64,000 nucleotides of DNA from Armillaria gallica (taxonomy: Eukaryota > Basidiomycota > Agaricomycetes > Agaricales > Physalacriaceae). Positions 60,201 to 64,000 of this stretch are shown in pieces. The stretch's first letter is position 1. The number at the start of each line of letters is the position of its first letter. A program made the translations under genes and the position numbers. The DNA lies in contig JBANDB010000006.1 of the NCBI GenBank assembly GCA_037576215.1, positions 62,001 through 126,000 of the forward strand, written 5' to 3'. A model generated the notes under the pieces. The model was not told the DNA's origin. It worked only from the letters and a program-made list of their open reading frames with translations, and ran no database searches.

Positions 60201-63200
60201 GTCTGTCGAACCTGCGAAAATCGTTGATATCGATGACGCGCAACACGTGCAGCAAATTTCCCGCTACCCTGCATCCGCGCCAGCATATCCGGCCCCCGAA
60301 GTTGCTTGCAGTGAGTCCATATACAATGGTTCTCGATCATAACCTCTATTTTAACTATCTATCATAGTAATGTTCGGAGACGGACACCTCAGCACCTCTC
60401 GCCCTTGTTTTGTTTCCTCGAGTAGCTTGGTTGCTTCCATTGAGGCATTTGCCTACAAACTCCATCGACACCACTCACTCAACGACGCAGGAGAGTTCCT
60501 AAGCTGGCTACCGCTATGTAAGGAGACGATATATTTATTAATTTTATACTTGCTAACATCTGAGTCAGCATGCGACGGTCACCTCCTCGAGCTCTTATTA
60601 CCACTGCGTACCGGAATGGCCATAGCAAGTGTTTCGCGCGGTCTTTTACAGGACGATTGTCCAACAGTCCTTAATAACACCGGTGTCACCCATGCGATGT
60701 AAGTAGACAGTGTTATGGTGGTGCTCAAACTTATGCACTCTCGTAGTTTACTCCCCGCTTGGCTAGAACGGAAAGGTGTACGACCCTGCGATGTACCAAG
60801 ACTACAATGCGCGATCTTGACTGGTTAGTACGCTGGACATTCTATGCGTGTTTATTCTCATTTGTGCCTTACAAGGCTATCTCTCTCATTCTCCTCTCCT
60901 GGATGAATGGACTGAATCATCTGATCTGACGGTTCTATCGGTAAGCTTGTACATTGATGTACTTTTACATGCTGACAGGTCAATTAGGCATTCGGACTGA
61001 GTGGTAAGCCATCTGATTCAATCGTACGCACCTTTTCCTTAACCAAGTCTCGAACCTTCAGAAACAGCGGGTATCTGCTTTATGGGAAGGTACTGCTCCA
61101 CGACGACAAACTGGAACGTTGGGAACATTGTCGGGAACTATACGGCTGTCATCCTCCGTGCCGAATCGATGCAGCCCGTACTTCGGGGTGAAGAAGGAGT
61201 GCGTTCTCTCTCGAGCTACTAAATACCTCTGCTAATCAGAGTTTTAGGAGCTATGTTTGTCCGGGAAGTCGATATGTCCTGGCTACCTGCCGGGTTCGGC
61301 GGGCCGATTCGTCCTTGACACCCCTTATGGACCCATCCTCAGAACAGGTTCCGCGGCCCGTGTCAGAGCTGACGAAGTGCGCTGCAATTTTCCTCTCGTG
61401 GTCATGTTCCTAACTTTTGTGTGACAGTCGGTCGACTTGCTTCGTCATAGTGAAGTGTTCCTGCAAGAACGAAAGCTTGATCTTGCCGGAATTTCTGACA
61501 TGGTTTCTACTCTTGCTCAGCAGGGTTTGCATGTGCATACATCAGCACTTGATCATCCAGAGGGATTACAGACATGCGTTATCACGTTCATATCACGTTC
61601 AATGAACGCAGACCCACTTCTGGGATCGTTACCGAATGTCTGTGTAACAGACACAGCGCTAGCTCGAGCTCTTCACTCTACTTGTCGAAGCCGACTACCC
61701 CCGCACTTGGTCCCCGATATGATAATACCCCTGGACTTCATCCCTCTCGCCAATGTCTTCTCTTCGCAGGTCGATCATAAACGCCTAAAACATGTGTTCA
61801 TTCGCTCTCCTTTGGCGACTCTCGGTGGTCCTGGTGAACAGCTACCCGTTCCCAGCCCTCTTACTGCTCTCGAGAAAGAGATATGTAACGTCATCAGTGG
61901 CATTACACAGGTTCCCGTTGATGCCATGAATGCCGACACGACAACGCTGGAACTAGGAATTGATTCTCTCAGTGCTATCTCTTTGAGTTTCCAGATGAAA
62001 GCGGCGGGTTTTTTTGTTCCTCCGCATGTCATTCTCGCTGGACCGTCTGTATCAAAGCTCGCTAAATCATCGCGATCACTCATCGAGGACAGGAATCCTG
62101 TTTCTTCCTGGGAGATGGAGACTCGTCTGGAGGAGCGGGTTCGGGACTATCTTTCGGATCATGATATCCAACTCGTCCAGCCTTGTCTACCATTGCAAGA
62201 AGGGCTGGTTGCTCACACACTCAATTCGGCTGAGCCCGTTTACGTCAATCACTTCATTCTACGTATCGGCGAGGCGGACAGGTCTCAACTTCGCAATGCG
62301 ATTGATGAGACAATTGCTGCGAATGACATCCTGCGAACGTGTTTCTTTGTTGACGACAGCAACGTAGTCCAAGTTGTTCTTTCCCACGTGCCAGACAACT
62401 GGACGGATGTCGAAGTGTCCGATGGCGAGGATCCTCTGGTTATTCTTCGCAGAGATATGCGTAGTATCGAACTCGATGTAGTGCAGAGTATTGGAACTCG
62501 GCCACCCATTCGGCTTGCATTATATTCGTCAAAGGAAGGGACCACGTTTCTCCGTCTTACTATGCACCATGCCATCTATGATGGTGCGTCTCTTTTCGAC
62601 TTGAAATATAAATGTGCTTACCTAGTGCGTCTTCCATAGGTGAATCTCTGCCAATGCTCCTGTCAGAGATCTATGAACGATATTTAGGGTGTTTTACCCT
62701 CCAACGCGCTCCAATAAGTCATTTGATCAGTCATCTCGCGCACCAGTCACAGGAGTCGTCTCGTTCGTTCTATTCCGATTATCTCGACAATGCTCCCAAG
62801 CCTGCCTTGGCTCATACATACGGCAGCCTTGAATCCAATCATCAACGATATGTTCTCGATGTACCGCTGTCTGTACTCGAGCGGACCGCGCGCGTTTTGA
62901 ATATCAGTCTCCATGTTCTGGCACTGTCAGCATTCGGAATTGCGCTAGGAGAGTATCAGAAGAGAAATGATTCCGTACGTTCTCAGGACAATCTTAGTCT
63001 ATTCTTTCCTCATAGACATCGAAGGTTTTTGGTGTCGTTCTCTCGGGCCGCACGTTACTTGTCGACGGAGTGGATAACATGTTAGGTATGTCTCTTGTTT
63101 CTATGTGATACATCTTCGGTAATCTCTGTATCCATCAGCTCCCTGTATCACCACTGTACCCGTCCGTGTTCGTGCTGTAGATGGTCAAATCTTCGCCGAT

Positions 63201-64000
63201 ATCGCGCGCCAGGTCCAAGTCGACCTGTCATCTGTGATGGAGTACCAGCATACTCCTCTTCGTTTGATACAACGATGGTTTGGATCTGGTGAACAACTTT
63301 TCGATACGCTATTCAATTTCAATCGGGCGACAACGTCCCTGTCCTCGTCTCATAATCTTTGGTCAGTACTCGAGAGTAAGGCAGCCATCGATGTATGCTA
63401 CCTTCTGTTCGTTGTCCATGATCTGCGAACTCATTCTAATCATAGTATCCATTGGCTGTAGCGTTTGAAGCTAGCCCAAGCGACAACACTGCCACTCTCC
63501 TCGCTGGTTACACGTCTAGCTTTGGCTTGAGCGCCTCCGTCGCTTCTCTGTTGGGCCGTATAGCCAATCTTGTTACCGATCCTCACCAAACTTTGACGCC
63601 AACCGTGCCATCACCGTCTACTAATGCGTCAGCGAAACGCGCCTCGTATGACCCTACGACCTGGTCGTCACAAGAAATTCTAGTTCGTGACGTGGTTGCC
63701 AAACTTTGCAACGTAGATCCAACTCTCATCACCAAGGATCTTTCCTTCCTTCATCTCGGAGTCGATTCCATCACCAGCATTCGCCTTGCCCAGCAGTTAA
63801 GAGCTGAAGGCTTCGCTGTTCCTACATTCGCCATCATGCGTCATCCTTGTATAGGGGAACTTGTGAACTATGCCAACGAATCTTCTGCGGACATGACGTT
63901 GTCTGCCGATGTTGCGAACGTCTTCAAAGAACTTCAAAAGCACCTTCGTAGCGAATACGAGCCTTCTGTTCGGCTGCTTGCTGAAGATGACGTAATCACA
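51221..64000 (+). CDS. Nonribosomal peptide synthetase, ferrichrome-siderophore-synthetase-like, 3' end beyond the window
   Basis: One gene of more than 25 exons, with introns of about 50 bp. The start is the ATG at 51221 (MDSSSPEDPV); an upstream TTG was rejected. Domains in order: A1, T1, C1, A2, T2, C2, degenerate A3, T3, C3, T4, then the start of a further C domain at the window end. This A-T-C-A-T-C-A-T-C-T-C order is that of fungal ferrichrome synthetases (SidC, Sid2, Fso1), in which three A domains serve a cyclic hexapeptide of hydroxyornithine and small amino acids. The product is inferred from architecture only. No ornithine monooxygenase or acyltransferase is in the window; such partners would have to lie downstream or elsewhere. 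An apparent +1 frame break lies in C1 near 54662. Confidence 0.85.
51840..53620 (+). other. NRPS adenylation domain A1
   Basis: Motifs in order: YRQLDQQSYTIA (A1/A2 region), VLFTSGSTGKPKGVQITH (A3), FAASTFDP (A4), GPTEAAINVTLR (A5), FPGELGLGGPQLAKGY (A6), VYRTGDRAR (A7), GRMGIDQVKLSGRRVELGEIE (A8) and TAGKADRRAI (A10). All core motifs are intact, so it should activate an amino acid. An intron interrupts it just before A3, and another lies between NAY and GPTE. Confidence 0.85.
53640..53860 (+). other. NRPS thiolation domain T1
   Basis: LGIDSLRGVRFL (about 53755) carries the serine for the phosphopantetheine arm in the usual (L)G(x)DS(L) context. It is followed by the helix LAREAGF. Confidence 0.85.
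53935..55545 (+). other. NRPS condensation domain C1
   Basis: RITPATPMQASLLALYLRSEG (C1 motif), then LHHALF joined across a short intron to DGASLALML, restoring HHxxxDG at about 54440-54520. The later blocks AWASIL and VFGSIVGGRTSESLEHTVGPMF follow. Between EELKG and STVQSLTVEL the reading frame changes by one base (about 54662), with a stop at 54682-54684 in the first frame. Confidence 0.8.
55560..57735 (+). other. NRPS adenylation domain A2
   Basis: WTYGELDRRANQLA (A2), LAYLIWTSGTTGVPKGVPIEH split by an intron (A3), LNFSAYTFDVS (A4), GPAEATIIATC (A5), ITGDIVR (A7), FVGRNDDLVKLGGIRVELSEIS (A8) and TASNKVDRKAL (A10). All core motifs are present with small variations, such as GPAE for GPTE. 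Probably active. Confidence 0.82.
57815..58070 (+). other. NRPS thiolation domain T2
   Basis: AALGIDS at about 57890-57910 is directly followed by an intron, then IRAVQLASRLRGVGL. The serine is present. Confidence 0.82.
58130..59640 (+). other. NRPS condensation domain C2
   Basis: LQEGMLGETVKHEAAYWSHR, then SIHHALYDADAIGYLL at about 58695-58730, then VVFGETLSVR. The active-site motif is HHxxxDA instead of HHxxxDG. The catalytic His and the Asp are kept. Confidence 0.8.
59690..61800 (+). other. NRPS adenylation-like domain A3, degenerate
   Basis: The start is recognisable (STWTFRELDEV and IALCMPQCHAMFAYQFG), as are late pieces such as AFGLSE, ELCLSGKSICPGYLPG and PILRTGSAARV. The A3 core TSGTTGxPKG is absent from its expected position (about 60310-60400), and the A8 GRxDxQVKxRG block is replaced by SVDLLRHSEVFLQERK. 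It is likely unable to adenylate. Confidence 0.75.
61860..62090 (+). other. NRPS thiolation domain T3
   Basis: TTLELGIDSLSAISLSFQMKAAGF at about 61935-62010, with the serine present. Confidence 0.85.
62150..63600 (+). other. NRPS condensation domain C3
   Basis: VQPCLPLQEGLVAHTL, LTMHHAIYDGASL (HHxxxDG, about 62553-62590), VVFGVVLSGRT (split by an intron near 62973-63020) and LFDTLFNFNR. The core residues are intact. Confidence 0.82.
63655..64000 (+). other. NRPS thiolation domain T4 and start of a further condensation domain
   Basis: FLHLGVDSITSIRLAQQLRAEGF (about 63748-63815) carries the serine. After FAIMRHPCIGELVNYA a linker runs to the window edge, where the next C domain would begin. 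T3-C3-T4 without an A domain between C3 and T4 fits iterative module use in ferrichrome synthetases. Confidence 0.8.

Noticed and set aside
1..64000. tRNA or rRNA genes and CRISPR arrays
   Set aside because: No cloverleaf with B-box-like GGTTCGAANC context, no rRNA segments and no regularly spaced short repeats were seen. A tRNAscan and Infernal run would be needed to exclude weak cases.

Overview
The window is nuclear DNA of a filamentous basidiomycete, most likely an agaricomycete. The evidence is genes cut into many small exons by roughly 45-60 bp introns, three members of the basidiomycete seven-helix DUF6534 family, a Helitron and Copia remnants, and a large ferrichrome-type NRPS. All gene calls come from reading both strands and joining exons by splice signals and family conservation. 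No database search was possible.

Layout. 1-8 kb holds housekeeping genes: the 3' part of a C2H2 zinc-finger regulator (+), a centrin (-), cytochrome c oxidase subunit IV/Cox5 (+) and a small EthD-domain protein (+). 8-12 kb has two tandem, intron-rich DUF6534 membrane proteins (-) with almost identical exon structure and several GC-AG introns. 13.7-24 kb, all on the minus strand, has a decayed SEN1-like helicase tail, a caspase-fold protein lacking the catalytic histidine, condensin SMC4 and a choline/ethanolamine phosphotransferase. 24.1-32.9 kb is one short-chain dehydrogenase gene whose small intron has been expanded to about 7.6 kb by a complete 7,510-bp Helitron. Its ends can be placed to the base because removing it leaves a normal 53-bp intron. 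An MFS transporter (-) follows at 33.2-36.2 kb.

36.7-51 kb is accessory DNA. It contains a poorly understood hypothetical gene, a third DUF6534 gene (+), a dispersed repeat present twice, a scrambled copy of part of the MFS gene, a Copia remnant with a tandemly duplicated tail, and a fold-back element. A hAT-like MITE with an 8-bp target duplication is nested in the fold-back. An aerolysin-type pore-forming protein gene starts right beside the fold-back end.

From 51.2 kb to the end (+) runs a multimodular NRPS, A-T-C-A-T-C-A(degenerate)-T-C-T-(C...), an arrangement like fungal ferrichrome synthetases. It continues past the window, its third A domain has lost the core nucleotide-binding motifs, and C1 carries an apparent +1 frame break.

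The most notable observation is the precisely definable Helitron in the dehydrogenase intron. Next are the cluster of GC-AG introns, the nested fold-back/MITE structure beside the pore-forming protein gene, and the degenerate NRPS module.
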